A stretch of DNA of 64,000 nucleotides from assembly GCA_026929865.2 (NCBI GenBank), contig CM049398.1:16088001-16152000 (forward strand), written 5' to 3'. Position numbers and translations under genes: made by a program. Of the stretch, positions 51,340 to 63,830 are shown piece by piece; position 1 is the stretch's first letter, and every line of letters starts with the position of its first letter. The notes under the pieces were generated by a model. That model was not told the DNA's origin and searched no databases. It saw only the letters and a list, made by a program, of their open reading frames with translations. Source of the DNA: Hyperoplus lanceolatus (taxonomy: Eukaryota; Chordata; Actinopteri; Uranoscopiformes; Ammodytidae).

Positions 51340-52072
51340 CTAAGAATTTGAAATTGTAATTACTAGATCACCACACACATAGCATCAACCCACACCCTCT
51401 GCATCTGTATGCTCATTCCCAATTTAAGTTTGGTTTTTAATATAATTTTATGTAGATTTAAATTTTACTTTACGTTTAATGTTTTTTATCTGTTTTATGT
51501 GGCTTTTGCCGCATTTTCAGGAGAGAGATATGAACTATTTTGCCTGCAATAAGACCATTTCTCGTTTTTTTACTTCGTTCTTTAGATGATATTTGTTACT
51601 TGCAACAATCCCAGAATAAATACATTCATAAAATATTGAGACTATTTTTTCAGAAATATTTGATTCAATCACAGTCCCAAAGACAATGAAACAGGGTTCC
51701 TTCGAAGTGATTGCACCTCTAGCATCTGGATTCACCCTAAAAAACTTCCTTGACTTAACAGGAGTTACAGTATGTCTATCAGCCAGTTTTAACAGTCTGA
51801 GGCTTAGGTCTGAGCCCTAATAGCACACATGCATTGACTGAATCTTCCCCACCAGAGTCAGTACAATAATAAGACCTGCCAGTAATTCAATAGTCAGTTG
51901 TTAGAATTAACTTTTTTGATGTACAGTATCTATTGAATGTTGAGCCTACCTCTGTAAGCCCTCTGTGTGTTTGTCTCTTGTATTTATGTATGTATTGACA
52001 TGATTGTAACCAGATGACAAAAGCAAGAAAGCAAAAGATCAAGACAGTTAAGGAATCCTAATTAAACATACT

Positions 52073-52243
52073 GGGGGGCGCCCTTAGCTCAGTAGGGCGT
52101 CCCCCCCATGGGCCTCGGCCAGCAGCGGACCCGGGTTCGATTCCAGCCCGCGTTTGTTCTCTGCATGTCACTCCCCTCTCTGCCCCATTTCAACTCTGTC
52201 TCTACACGATCAATAAAGCATAAAAATGACAAAAAATATATCT
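52073..52243 (+). mobile_element. tRNA-derived SINE with target duplication
   Basis: Perfect polymerase III boxes: TAGCTCAGTAGG (box A, 52,085-52,096) and GGTTCGATTCC (box B, 52,134-52,144). The tail is AATAAAGCATAAAAATGAC plus oligo-A, shared with 20,640-20,839. An 11-bp duplication TTAAACATACT flanks it (52,062-52,072 and 52,244-52,254), so the copy is full length and fairly recent. Confidence 0.93.
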
Positions 52244-52254
52244 TTAAACATACT

Positions 52255-53380
52255 TTGATAACTTGTTCGTCTTTGATTTATATTTTTATTGGTTACTTTT
52301 CTGCCGATGGAATATATGTTAACTTTCACCGACCAATGGAAGTGTTTCAACCAAGTGTTATTTTACATTAGTTTAGTTTAGTTTTATTTGTGCAAATAAA
52401 CAAGATTAAAAAATGGCAAGAAGATGCGCATAGACATACATAAATGCACGGGTGGGACAAAAGAAACCCCGAAGGGCTTATGAACATTACTGGACCATGA
52501 CCACCTTTCTGTTGCCTACTGGGTAAAGTTGCCAGTGCGGCATTAGTGCTGTATTAACCCATGCTTGATCAATTACTTTAACAGGCGGCTCACACAAGAA
52601 CTTGTTTCTTAAGTTGGTCTCATTAAATCTTCATAAAACAACATTTTTTATTGATTTAGCACTATTCTGAAGGTTCTTACATAAGGATTTGTTCATACTG
52701 TTAGTTGTCCATGGTCTGATTTATTAAAAAAATTATGAAAATGGATTTTATAAATAATAATTTTTGATTTATAAAATCAAAAAAGACTATCAATAATCTG
52801 TTCTTTTAAAACGTTGCTTCTGCTACATTTGCATATACAATTAAACTTATAAAATTAAAACTTTAACTAAAGAAATACGTGTTTTAATGTCAGTAATCAA
52901 CTGGCAAAGTTTCATGACGATATCTGCAAGTTATTTTTGTTTTCCAAAAAAGGGTTTTTTGCATTTGTGCACTATTTACCAAAGCTTGGGCAATTCTATA
53001 ACCCAGTAGGCTAGCCTAACAGTTAACAATTAACATAACTTGTTTACTTTAAAAAAACAGTAAACTTATCTGAATTAATTTGATTCCAAATGACATGTCA
53101 GATCAACTACCACAAGGTTGTGCTATTGACTTAATTTATGTAGCCTACGATGCATAATCAATGAATTCAACATGCAGCATAATAAAGACACAGGATGCTT
53201 CTCTGGTATTATTTCTACAGTCCTGACTGTGTATTCACACCTGCATTGTCCCGTGCCTTTGATATTCAAAGTGAAGCTCTGTCACATTGACAAGCTAGTC
53301 TGTATGTATATGTGTCTATGCCTCATGACACAGTAGTAGTGGTCTGCTGCCCCCTGTGTGTTACTATCAGTAGGTTGCGC
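52255..53380. other. Intergenic, AT-rich
   Basis: No gene or repeat was recognised. Confidence 0.6.
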
Positions 53381-53390
53381 CAACCGTGAC

Positions 53391-53402
53391 TGCGCATGCG
53401 CA
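53391..53402. promoter_or_regulatory. NRF1 site
   Basis: TGCGCATGCGCA is a perfect match to the palindromic NRF1 consensus, typical of CpG-island promoters. It lies just upstream of the non-coding exon ending at 53,566, within the most CpG-rich part of the right flank. Confidence 0.7.
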
Positions 53403-53409
53403 CTGAGTG

Positions 53410-53566
53410 TGCGGGCGCAGCTTCGCCGTGGTTTCGGTTGAGCATTCTTGGCAACGTCTCGCTCAGTGAACAGCCAGTCGACCATCGGCCGACGAGTTCT
53501 TCCACAACGTCTGGAGAATAATTTTAACGGAATAGGAGCCGAGCGGAAACACCGGAGCAACATTAG
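53410..53566 (+). other. Candidate non-coding first exon of a + strand gene
   Basis: CpG-rich sequence directly downstream of the NRF1 site, ending CATTAG before a consensus donor GTAAGG. It has no ATG, so it would be 5' UTR. The start is approximate. In other vertebrates the gene beyond MAP3K9 is PCNX1, then SIPA1L1. PCNX1 normally begins coding in its first exon, which is not seen here, so no name is given. Confidence 0.5.
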
Positions 53567-54780
53567 GTAAGGCCAGTGTGTGTGCTTTTCTATCTGAACA
53601 GTTTTAGTTGAACAGTGCGGGCTATTCAAAAGCGCCGAAAAGTAACGAGTGAACTAAACGTAAGCGACCGAGGAAAAGACGGAGGCAGCCGAGACGACCA
53701 ACTTCACCCAAAGCAGAGAGCAGGGTCTTTACTACGGCTCTGCTGTTAGTCTGAATACTACCTACAACCGTCAACACCGGCTCACTGCTTCACTTCCACA
53801 TCCTGCCGTTCATCAGAGTAAAAATTCTGCCTTAGATAGGCTTCTACCCGCTAAAATTAATCAACTACAACATATTCTACTACAACCTTCCTGATCATTA
53901 AAGCTCCAGTGCGCATGCCCGTAGTGCTGTGCAGACTTTGGGGTTGTAGTTTTTTCGTACCTGAGATAATCACAGTTGCGAGGGCCAAGCGAAAAGGGTA
54001 AGACTACAAGTTCCAGACAATGGTAGCTTTGTTTGGGAGCGGAGCTAGCCAGCTAGTTAGCCTGGACGAGCTTTGAATTTCGAGTAGTTTTGCTGGAAAT
54101 CGGAAGTTGCCTTTGCCGGAGATTTGTTTCGGGATGAGCTGAATGAGGACATGTGTGGCAGTGCGGTCACATACACGTATTTTTTTTTTGGTTGCAGAAG
54201 TTGTAAATGGCACTGCAGTGCTGTAACAGGTCGTGCAACATGTTTTCTTTAAATCTTGAAATGAGAATTGATCGTGCTCTAACATAGTTGGACATGCAGA
54301 CTGTTCAGCTGTCAAAAAGACGTGTGCACAGTGCGCTGGAAATGCAAGTATGTGTGTAGGCCTATATCTATGCGTGTGTGCTTGTGCAGTCGAGTGTGTA
54401 TAATGAATGGAGAGGTGATGATGCCTCGGCGTGTCGTTTCCCTTTCATAAAGATCCCCTTGTTGCTGCTGTATTCCCCAGCATTCGGGAAATGACAAGTC
54501 GAGGATCAGGATGATGGATCTGTCGTGCAAGAGCAGCAGAGCATGGCTGCACTGCATATTGTGAGCATGATTGTTTACGGTGGTTTCCTCCCATCTGGAA
54601 CTAATGGAATAATTATTAACGGGTTAAAAAAGAACGATGTTAAAGTGTCCAACCCTAGTTATCCTATTGAGTGTGTTGAGCAAAACACTTACTGTCCACG
54701 GCTTGCTGTACAATAGGGGAAATCCTGCATTTCATCTTCAATTTGAGAGGAAATCAGATTTGTATGCAGTCAACACAGTG

Positions 54781-54815
54781 TTGTGTGTGTGTGTGTGTGT
54801 GTGGGGGGGGGGGGG
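54781..54815. repeat. (TG)n followed by a G-run
   Basis: About 22 bp of TG run into about 13 G with further GGTGGG motifs downstream, potentially G-quadruplex forming on the + strand. Confidence 0.9.
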
Positions 54816-55319
54816 GTGGGGGTGGGTGGTGTAGTAGTTTCAGCTGAATAATAATGACATGGCTTTCCATATTGTGGATTCAGTTCCCCTTTGATCATAG
54901 GCTGTGCACCAGACAGCAGAAGTCAGTTATTCTTCTTACAATGCGTTCTGTTTAGTTTCCATGAAGACATTCCCATACTTTTCAATGGCTGTTTTGAAAA
55001 TGTAAAGCAAAACTAAGCAGACTCTACTAGTCATGGCCTGTAAACGTATTAGTCTGAGCCACTATTATGTTGTATGACACACTGCTCTAGTGCGATCTTT
55101 GTATTCAAAACAGTTTACATTTACATAAGGCTGCCTGACTGCTCATTGGTAACCTTCACCATCGTTGTCTCCCATGGACACACACACACTCGCATTTGAA
55201 TGCTCGTTGCTCGTTTCATGTCTTTCTTTCGTGGATCTCTTTACCTGTCTAACTAAACAAAATTTCGATTAAGCGATTGTGTGTGGGGGTGGGGACTGCA
55301 CTTATAGTTCAGAATGACT

Positions 55320-55651
55320 TATTATATACTTACAGCTAAAAATTAAACTAAATACATTCATATCCTTTGACCAAATTAAACAGACTATCTTGGATCTGCC
55401 AAACTCTACCTGTAACTGTTTTAATTAGGCTATATTGTACTTTATGCCTTTTGGTTGCTGCCACTCTTCCCCACTCTGTAAATGTTTCAATCGTTTTGTT
55501 TTCTCTTCTCTTCACTTGTTGTGTATTTGCATTGAATGTTTTGTTTGTATTGTTGTTTTGAATTTGTTTTGACTCGACGTCATTGGAAATGAGGGTCACC
55601 CCTCAATTGGTCTCTCGAGGATAAATAAAAGTTAAATGAAATGAAATGAAA
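55320..55651 (+). mobile_element. 3' end of a non-LTR retrotransposon (LINE)
   Basis: Ends with GAGGGTCACCCCTCAATTGG, then GATAAATAAAAGTTAAATG and a short tandem (ATGAA)n tail (55,634-55,651), a pattern typical of 5'-truncated fish LINE copies. No RT remains. The left boundary and clade are uncertain. Confidence 0.6.
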
Positions 55652-56453
55652 AAATATCTTCGAGTGAATGCATCTGCATGTCCCTGCAGGCTGTTTTTGA
55701 TGAATACATTTTGAGAACCACAGAACACACAGGAATTTCAGTCTGTGCTGTCATTGGTGCTGTTGGAATACTCAAATACACTGATTGTGTTATCAGACTT
55801 GTATAGGTTAATAGAAAGCAAAAGCTCAAAATCTATAGGGTTTAACATTTCTGAACACATTTCTCTGGTGGTACTTCACCTTTTCAGATTTTGTCCAGGA
55901 TATTTGTCGCTAAACATATCATACGGCAGGGAAAGTCCTGCTAGCTCCATGAAGTTTGTTTTTGGTACAATGATATCACATTATCATGCTAATCTAGGCT
56001 GATACCATAACTTTGGACCCACGTGACGTCACATAGTTGTAATGCACCCCCAGCAGACGGCTTGTAGCTGGCTCCAGATAACAATGTCTAACAGTCTGTG
56101 TGTGATCTTGAGGAACAACTCATATTTTGTGCTACTTATTTTGGTATTTCATGGCAAACAGCTGCGGGGACAAAGGATCCTGTCTTCAAAGAGAGCAGCT
56201 GAATGTGGGCCACCTGAGTTATTTCGCCTGCAAACATTATGTTGAATCACCCAGTCATATCTTCTTGGCAGAAAGTGACTCATTGTTGATTTTCCCCTGT
56301 TCCTTTAGTCTTAAAGGGATTTTAAAAGCCTCACACACATACGATACACCTTTATCAGTTGGGTGAACAATACATATTCCCAACAACAGTCTTTTGTGAT
56401 TTTTTTTTTTTAAGGCAGAAAAGATTTGTATGTTGGCACCAACTCTGGTTTAA

Positions 56454-56710
56454 AGCTGGGGTGGAGGATTTGGGGAGAAAATGGCAGTTGGGAAAGAGAT
56501 TTGAATCCAAATACCTCAACCGCTCCACTTGTTCGCTTTGGTCCCTCCCCTAGGGTCCCTCCCTGACATGCTCTACACCAACAAAGTCGTGTCAAAGTGA
56601 ATGGACAGTCCCAACAGCCAATAAGAACAGAGAATCGGAGCCTCACCCTGATTGGTCAAAGTGTACAGCACATGTTAACTTTGACCAATCAGAAATCACA
56701 TACCCCAGCT
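56454..56710. mobile_element. MITE with TTAA duplication
   Basis: Ends AGCTGGGGT and its complement ACCCCAGCT are flanked by TTAA at 56,450-56,453 and 56,711-56,714, as in piggyBac-type (or Kolobok-type) elements. 257 bp, non-coding. An internal inverted pair TGATTGGTCAAAGT / ACTTTGACCAATCA lies near the right end. Confidence 0.8.
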
Positions 56711-58928
56711 TTAAGTTCCCCTGCCCCGACTGAGACACCTTGGCAGCCCTCCTCCTGACTGTAATTTTAGAACGAAAAGCCTCTTGCCGGGTTTCTATTT
56801 AATCCTCAGGGTATTAAAATAAAGGCTTATAAGACAAACACAAATACACAGAGAAATACACAAAGTCTCAAGCACTTTTAATACAAAACATCCATCACCA
56901 TCATTGGGAGATGAGGCTTCCTTAAGCCATCTGGTCGACGTCAAGTTGCACAGTGGAGAGGCATACGTTTGTGTTTTAAGCAGCGTGAACATGTTGCATC
57001 TTAAACTTGAGCTTATTGAGTTCAACTCATCGTCAACTGATGTGTCTGCTACAGGGCTACTGTCCTGACATTCATTTCTTATTGAATTATTATAATATAA
57101 TTCTCTTTCTAGTTTATTGGCTTCCTCTTGCCAGCACTGTGACGCAGGTCCATCCTGTGTCAGTGATTAATTTGAATGGGTCACCACCACCCTGTACGTA
57201 GTCACACCTGGCATCAGCCTCCTCCCAGCAGGGGTTGAATGCAGCTGGGAGGATGTTACTCGACTGGGCTGAACACAGGTGGCTCTATTTGGGTTGACCA
57301 TTGTATTTTTATCAAGCCTTTTCTGATCTTTCTTTTATCCATTGAAGAAGAAAGTGAGGCCAAACCTTTCTTATGCCTCCTAAAAGATTTAAAAAATAAA
57401 GAAAGCTAACGTTCATATAATTATAATTAACCTGATAGTCTAAAGTACCAGCTTGATCGTGCATTCAGTAGTCTTGCGTCACACGTGTATTACCCAGTGT
57501 GCACAATATTGCAAACCTTCCCCCTCCCTTTCCCCACTCTCTTTGATGTATTTCCCTCCCCCGAGGGTCTTATCCATAACTCAACCGGCATGACAGTGTC
57601 AAGAGGTCAGAGATTTAGAGAAAGAGGAGCACACTATGTGTTTTCCTGAGATGAGCCGTTACTTTATGGCCTTCCTGTGCAGCAATAAAACATTTGCTAG
57701 GTAGGTGGTTGATCCGTCAAGCCTCCCTCCTCCCTTCTCATCATTTTCTTCATCTCACTTTAGAGGTCATATTCCTTCGAGGTGTTGTTTACCAATCTGT
57801 ATCTTCTTCTCAGGGATGACGATGAATCAGAGTGGCAGTCCTGTGTGTGTTTAAAATGCGTTGCTGCTTGCATTGGACTGGTATTAATTGCTCATAGTGT
57901 GCCATTTTTATATTTTACAGACGTAAGAATCTTCTCAGTCTAGGTCTCTCCATAGGCTCCATGTCCCAGGCTACGTATTTCTTCTCTTGGCTCCTCTCTG
58001 CGCTGGTTATGTTTGACTGGGGTAAATATAGCCTGTTGGTTTTAGCTGGAGGATAAACACAGATGTTGAGGAGGCCTTTCTGGCCACAGGTCGGCCTGCG
58101 TCCTCCGCCTGGTCAGCGCTGGAAGGAGAGGGGAGAGAGAGAGTGCGAGAGAAGGCCTCACCTTCCATGTCCAACCACAACACACTTAAAGAGGGCACCA
58201 AGCTTTTGACAGGGTTATTGGAGATGTATACATTTGCTACAAAGCATTTAGACAGCCTTTCAATGTGCAGTACATAAAAAGCGTGATTTACGCTGGTCAT
58301 TTGGCTATTTGATGTGGTATGTTGTCAGGTGGTGAGTTTTAACTTAAACACTCGGGATCTGTGTTTGTTAAAACAGAGGGGTTGTTCTGAGGATTCTTAC
58401 CCAGACAGGACTGTTTGGGTTATTTCTCGATTCTCACATTGAATCCAAGGCCGTGAGGGACGGGAATAGCTGCGATAACTGGCTACATGCCTGCTTAGTC
58501 CTGAGCAGCACTGAATGTGCTCATTTCCATAACAATAAGGGCTCTTATCTGTTACTCTTCCCCCTCGTTTATGATGCGTCTCTCTAGCTTATACACGTCT
58601 TTCAAAAGACACTGATGATGTTAAATTGTGTCTCATTGCTGGGCTGGAAGTGACTGCTGATGATAAAAGCATAAATCACGCTTTCAATCTGTGGGGTACA
58701 GGCTTTGTACTTCCAAAACATTCTGATACATATCCATTCATATGGATTGTCAGGCAGAAGCCACCTTTCACTCTGCAATGTCTTCATTGACTTGTATTTT
58801 TCCCACATCTTGTTTCTTGGGTCTTGGGTGTTGAGGTTTTTCTGCTGCTTTAATGGGAGGACCGTGTTGTTACACCTGCTTCATATCTGGCCCTAACTGG
58901 GGCTTCACACAAGGGGTTGACAGGTGGT

Positions 58929-58947
58929 TGTGTGTGTGTTTGTGTGC

Positions 58948-58978
<31 letters not shown>

Positions 58979-58979
58979 C
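58929..58979. repeat. (TG)n microsatellite, compound
   Basis: A GT run with interruptions that continues into a CGCGCG stretch, a potential Z-DNA-forming sequence. Confidence 0.9.
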
Positions 58980-59993
58980 GTATATGTGCGGACAAAGAAT
59001 TCTGTCATACGCCAACATAGCAGAAATGTTCTGGAAAGAGGAAATCCTGCATGACGGGATAAAGGAACAGCTGATTCTGTCTCTGTCTGTATTTATGGAG
59101 TGAGGAGAAGTAAATGAACCTTGTGCGTCCAACTCCCACATCCTGAGCTTGACCATTACACACCTGTCAAGTCATGAGCTCACCACTTGTTATCCATTTG
59201 AGTCTGAGCTGTCAGGAAGAATCGGAAACCGCTACAGTTACAGTTCAGCAACACATTCTGGTATCAAGCAAAAACATGAAACATTATTTAATTTGTAAAT
59301 AAATCCGATTATTCATTTAGTTTATTAAATTACATTAAAGAACCCAAGTCAACATATTCCTGTTGATTATCTAGCTCACAATATAAAACCCAAAGACATT
59401 CAATATTAAACAGAGAAAAGCATTACATTCTCACTGTGAATATGGCATTTGTGCTCGAATAATGGCTTGAGTAATTACTGGAATAATGACTATTGCTGGG
59501 AAGTTCAAAAGTCTGTCATCTCAGTCAATGACTTTAATCCAGCCCCACTTTGTCTGAACAGTGAGTCAATTCTCCATCTTTAAAGATGTGTACACGGCCA
59601 CGTTTTTTGTCTCTTTCTGTAGGGCAATGAAAGCATCTTCGTGGCCCCCAGACACCTCATGTGAAATTCCATCTGTATTTCATTTGGAGTCGCTTGCCGG
59701 CCGGCCTGTTTAGCTTCTTTTTTGGCTCTCTGTGCTGCCTGCTGGAGGTCAAGCTGTCGGACAGGAAGTGAGTATGTGCTGAGGAGGATGCTGCTAGTGT
59801 GCGTGGAGTGGAGATGAGTGTTGCTATGAATCAGACAATGGGCGTCAGTGAGACAAATGCTGTAACACTGCAGAGATCAGTCACTAAGACCAATGACCAG
59901 TTCACAGGACATGAGCAAAGACATTCCTCCAAAAGCTCCTGAAAAATGTTAACACAATTTGTCTCTGGCATGCAGCTGATATCCTGGACTCTT

Positions 59994-60014
59994 CCCCCCC
60001 CCCCCCCCCCCCCC
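59994..60014. repeat. Poly-C tract
   Basis: 21 consecutive C, hypermutable and prone to sequencing length error. Confidence 0.95.
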
Positions 60015-60746
60015 TTTCATTGTTGGGATAGTTTAGTATTAGCTCATCTGAGGAGGAACTATGCTGCCTCCCAACTGCTGTTCGGGAAAGAAACAGTTGG
60101 AGAAAAGGGTGTAACACCAAATGTCAGGAAACGTGTAGATAGATTTGCATGTTTCCCTCTTCCTCTGTCACTCAGGACTTTTTTTCTTTTTGGGACCTAC
60201 ATGTCTGTTTCCAACACAGACAGCTAAATAAATGAACACCTTGTCTTTGGTTCTTGTATCTCTGTAGTATTTAACTTATTCTGTCTCATTGTAAGATGTA
60301 CAAATCAAAAGTCAGTGTTTCCCTATTTTCCTTCATTTTGTGGTATGTGTTTAGAGAGAGGCATGCATACATGTATGTTGTCTCCCGCCCAAATCCCCTT
60401 CACAGGCTATGCTGACTGTGTGGAGCCATTGTTTTAATGCTAATTTAGTATAGCATGTGGTCATTCCTTGAATGCCTCCTGGCTCAGTGATTATGGTACT
60501 GTATCAAAATGTGAATTTTTTCCTCCTCATTTCCAAATCAGATTTGATCCCGGGATGGAGGCTATTTAGTGGGCTATTTCTGCTCAAGTTCATTTGGTCT
60601 GTGCTGCACACAGATGGTAGGCTAATGTATTTTTGCTGTTGCTGAGGAAGTGGAGATAATGTGTTGAGACTGCTCTATGTGTGGGACATTAGGGGATTTC
60701 TGAAAAAATATACAGCTGTTTTGTGGCTTTTTAAAAAAGTATGTAA

Positions 60747-60750
<4 letters not shown>

Positions 60751-60782
<32 letters not shown>
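60751..60782. repeat. (GT)n microsatellite
   Basis: An uninterrupted run of about 32 bp. Confidence 0.95.
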
Positions 60783-60784
<2 letters not shown>

Positions 60785-61358
60785 TATGGTTATTTAAATC
60801 AGAATTGTTGTCATATCGCAAAGCTTCTCTCTCTCATAGTTGCCGTTCAGATCTACAAAATCCCACAAGGGATGGTGGTATGTTGCTTCAGGTAAGGTGA
60901 AAAGAAGAAATATGATCCAGGAGAGCCACTTTGAGTTATAGATATACGTTTGAAGGCTTATTAGATGCCAAAACACACGCTCAGTGCTTTACAATACTGT
61001 GAGGAAGGATTTTACTTTCTTGAAACGGATCACTGCAAAAGTCATCTTATCCTCCATTGCAATAGTTGTGAGGTAAAAAGTAAAATGACGATGTTCATGT
61101 TACAAAGTAGAATACCAGGAATCTCTGCTGGCATTAAACTAACCAATGGAGTCCATTGCTGGAAGATGCTGCATTGTGATGCTGCAAAAGGGTTGAACTA
61201 ATGTCTTTTGGCAGACAACTACACATTTTTTTTACACTCTCTGGACTCAAACTGGACTGTCTATTTTATTCAAGTCAAAAGCATCAATTATCTATGTAAT
61301 TATCTGTTGTAGTCTGAGAAGGACGGTGTTACGAACTCCTGTCTTCCCTGCCAGTATA

Positions 61359-61430
61359 GTGTGTGTGTGTGTGTGTGTTTCTGGGTGAGTGTGTGTGTGT
61401 GTGTTTGTGTTTCTGGGTGAGTGTGTGTGC
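61359..61430. repeat. Compound GT repeat
   Basis: GT blocks separated by TTTCTGGGTGAGT, itself present twice, giving a small higher-order duplication. Confidence 0.9.
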
Positions 61431-62010
61431 AGCAGTGACAGCCTTGTTAGCTGTCCCATAGGAGTAGTCCAGCGAGCAGCAGAGGGGAGAAGGAAGTGAG
61501 TGAAGTTTGGGTGTTTCTGCACACAAAGGTAGCGGCTGTTATCATCGTGGGAGAGGAGGAGACGGATGAGCTGATAACTCTGAGGGAGAGAAATGGCTTG
61601 ACAAGGGAGGAGAGGCTTAAAAGGGAAGCCTGTTGGTTGAATAAAGCCAGCACATGGAGCTTCCTTCTCCTCTTTCACCCCCTTGATTCATCCTACCTAT
61701 TCTTCCTCCCTTTTCCCCATGACCTCTACAGCCGAGCTCTGATTAGATCACTTGTGTGTAAGGCAAGGTGCTACCTGAGAAAATAATAATGATTCTCATG
61801 ACAAGAAACAAAATGAAGGAGAAAAAACACAGTGGAAGTGTGAGAGAGAGAGAAAAAGAGTGAATGTGATAAAAACCCCATTCCCATGAGGTGAGAGCCT
61901 GGGATAATGAGCGAGAGCATATTGTGTGTGCGGAGAAAATGCTGTTGTGTGTTTGTGTCCCTAGAGAGGGTGATGTGGAGCGGATCTCCTCTCGCTGTGA
62001 TGAGTACAAT

Positions 62011-62473
62011 TAAAGGTGGAGTCAGCGATTCTGGACAAAGCTTGTTGTCAAATCCCCTTTTGTCAAAATCAGTGAATACATCCTCATTTCTACCTTTATT
62101 ACAGGTATATCCCATTGAGTCCGAAGACTCTTTTGCAAGGGAGACCTGTTCCCATTTACACGTTACCATTCACACACACATTCATACACCGATAGCAGGC
62201 TAGCTATCGACATTCACATGAGGCAAGGTGGGTGAAGTGTCTTGCCCAAGGACACAACAACTATGATACAGGTGGCAGGGCGGGGATCAAACCCCGCCCT
62301 GCCACCTGTCCGTACATAATGTGCGCTGAACCAAAAATTCTGGTGTTAATACACAGCCTATAGGCTCTGTTCTAGTATGTCAACAAAGGGGGTGCACCTT
62401 AGCCAGCAACATAACTTTACAGATTTTGACACCAATAATCTTTTTCCAGAATCGCTGACTCCACCTTTTTAAG
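62011..62473. mobile_element. TIR element with AAAGGTGGAGTCAGCG ends
   Basis: The left end TAAAGGTGGAGTCAGCGATT matches the reverse complement of 62,446-62,471 over about 23 bp. The interior is non-coding and includes the widespread fish motif GTGTCTTGCCCAAGGACACA and a perfect hairpin. A TA or TAA duplication is likely. A lone related end occurs near 14,178-14,205. Confidence 0.8.
62268..62309. repeat. Perfect 18-bp GC-rich hairpin
   Basis: Arms 62,268-62,285 and 62,292-62,309 are exact reverse complements with a 6-base loop, inside the TIR element. Confidence 0.95.
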
Positions 62474-62949
62474 AGATGCAACTGAAAAAGTTTTAGAACA
62501 AGATAGCGGCAGGAGACAGTGGACGTTTTGTCATGGCCCAGGTGACTGCCTGTGTTCGCTGAAGGTCACTGTTAACGCCCCGCCCTGTGACAGAACTTGT
62601 CTGACCCACTTTGTTGCCCAGACGGCGCTCAAACACTCACAAAGCCTCAGACATGCACTTAGGCAACCTTTCATGCTCAGCTCCTTCTACCAACACATGA
62701 ACTCTGTCACTACTCTCAACCCAAACACCTCTGCACACACATGGCTGCGTCCATTAAGCCCATTTCTATCATGCGACTACTGCAGACGCACTTTCCTCCC
62801 CCCCTTGTGGTGCATTTACCCACTCACAAGCACAGTTGTCTACAGAGGGCCCTGTTTTTCCAGTGGTTCCCACATCTGAATTTGACAGGAATGTTGGCAG
62901 CCCGGTGGGGAGCCTCCAGACTCAGTTTTTTTTCCTCTCTACAATTTAT

Positions 62950-63090
62950 AAAGGGGTAGTTCAACATTTTGGGAAGTGCACTTACAGTAATTGCTCTCTT
63001 GCTAAGAGTTAGCTGAGAAGATCGATACCTCTGTCATGTATTACTTTTCAATATAAACCTGGAGCCAACAGGAGCTTAAATCCACCATCA
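62950..63090. mobile_element. Teleost interspersed repeat, second copy
   Basis: Begins AAAGGGGTAGTTCAACATTT, then GGGAAGTGCACTTAC..., GCTAAGAGTTAGCTGAGAAG and ATCGATACCTCTGTCATGT. Same family as 45,087. The end is uncertain. Confidence 0.65.
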
Positions 63091-63830
63091 CCTTTAAAGC
63101 TCACTAATAAACATGTCGTATTTTAAATCCTTCATCTTTACCAATACCAGAGTGTATCAAGTTTTTTGTAGTGTGTTGCGTATTTTCCAGCCATAGACAC
63201 ATAGTTGTATTGATCTCCTTATCTAACTGAAAATCTCCACTCCGCCCCTAAATTTTCTGCCTTTCGTCTTTTTTTTGCCCCTGAACTTTTTGTCATTAGT
63301 AAAATGTTTTTACTCCACGCCCCAGCTGTCTGTGCCTGGAAAACAACTAGGCCAGTGTATAGCACATGTGCAGCAGCTCGGTGTGAGCGCACATGCATAC
63401 GTGAGAGTGCATGCAAGGCTGTAGAACCACACCCCGGCTCTTAACCAAACACTGGGAGAAAGAGAGGCGACTTCTGGAGGGATTTAGCTTGTTGTGACAG
63501 CGCTCTGCACTAGTCTGGGCCGGGACACTGATGACTTCAAACAAAGTGACAGCAGCGCGGGCCTTCCAGCCACCCATGCTCTCGGTTTCCCGGCCAAGTT
63601 TGCAAAGAAAGTGATGATGGTGATATGGTGCTACAGTCTCTCACAGTTTCGTTTGAAGTTGCCTGGAACAGACACACCTTCAAAATAGGCTGTTATTAGA
63701 GGCCAAATTCCACTTAAGAGATGCTTCTGTCAACCAAGATACCTAAGATTTTTAGGGGCTGAGCTCTCTATTTGTGTGTAAAGCTCACCCTCAACTCCCA
63801 TCTATTATTGAGACTTACACCAGCAATTGT

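Larger units (their letters stand above)
53567..63830 (+). other. Probable long first intron or intergenic tract
   Basis: No coding exon is recognised. It contains microsatellites, a LINE tail (about 55,320-55,651), MITEs at 56,454-56,710 and 62,011-62,473, and one well-formed candidate 52-bp exon at 60,840-60,891 (see findings). A near-match to ACTACAA..TCCCAG lies at 54,003-54,020. Confidence 0.5.

Noticed and set aside
52073-52150. tRNA gene
   Set aside because: Box A and B are present, but there is no cloverleaf acceptor pairing and a SINE body, tail and 11-bp duplication follow. The same holds for 20,760-20,839 on the - strand.
57961-58054. Short + strand ORF starting MSQATYFFSWLLSALVMFDW, possible signal-anchor exon
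   Set aside because: It looks membrane-like by composition only, closes at a stop after 31 codons, has no convincing donor and is not recognisable.
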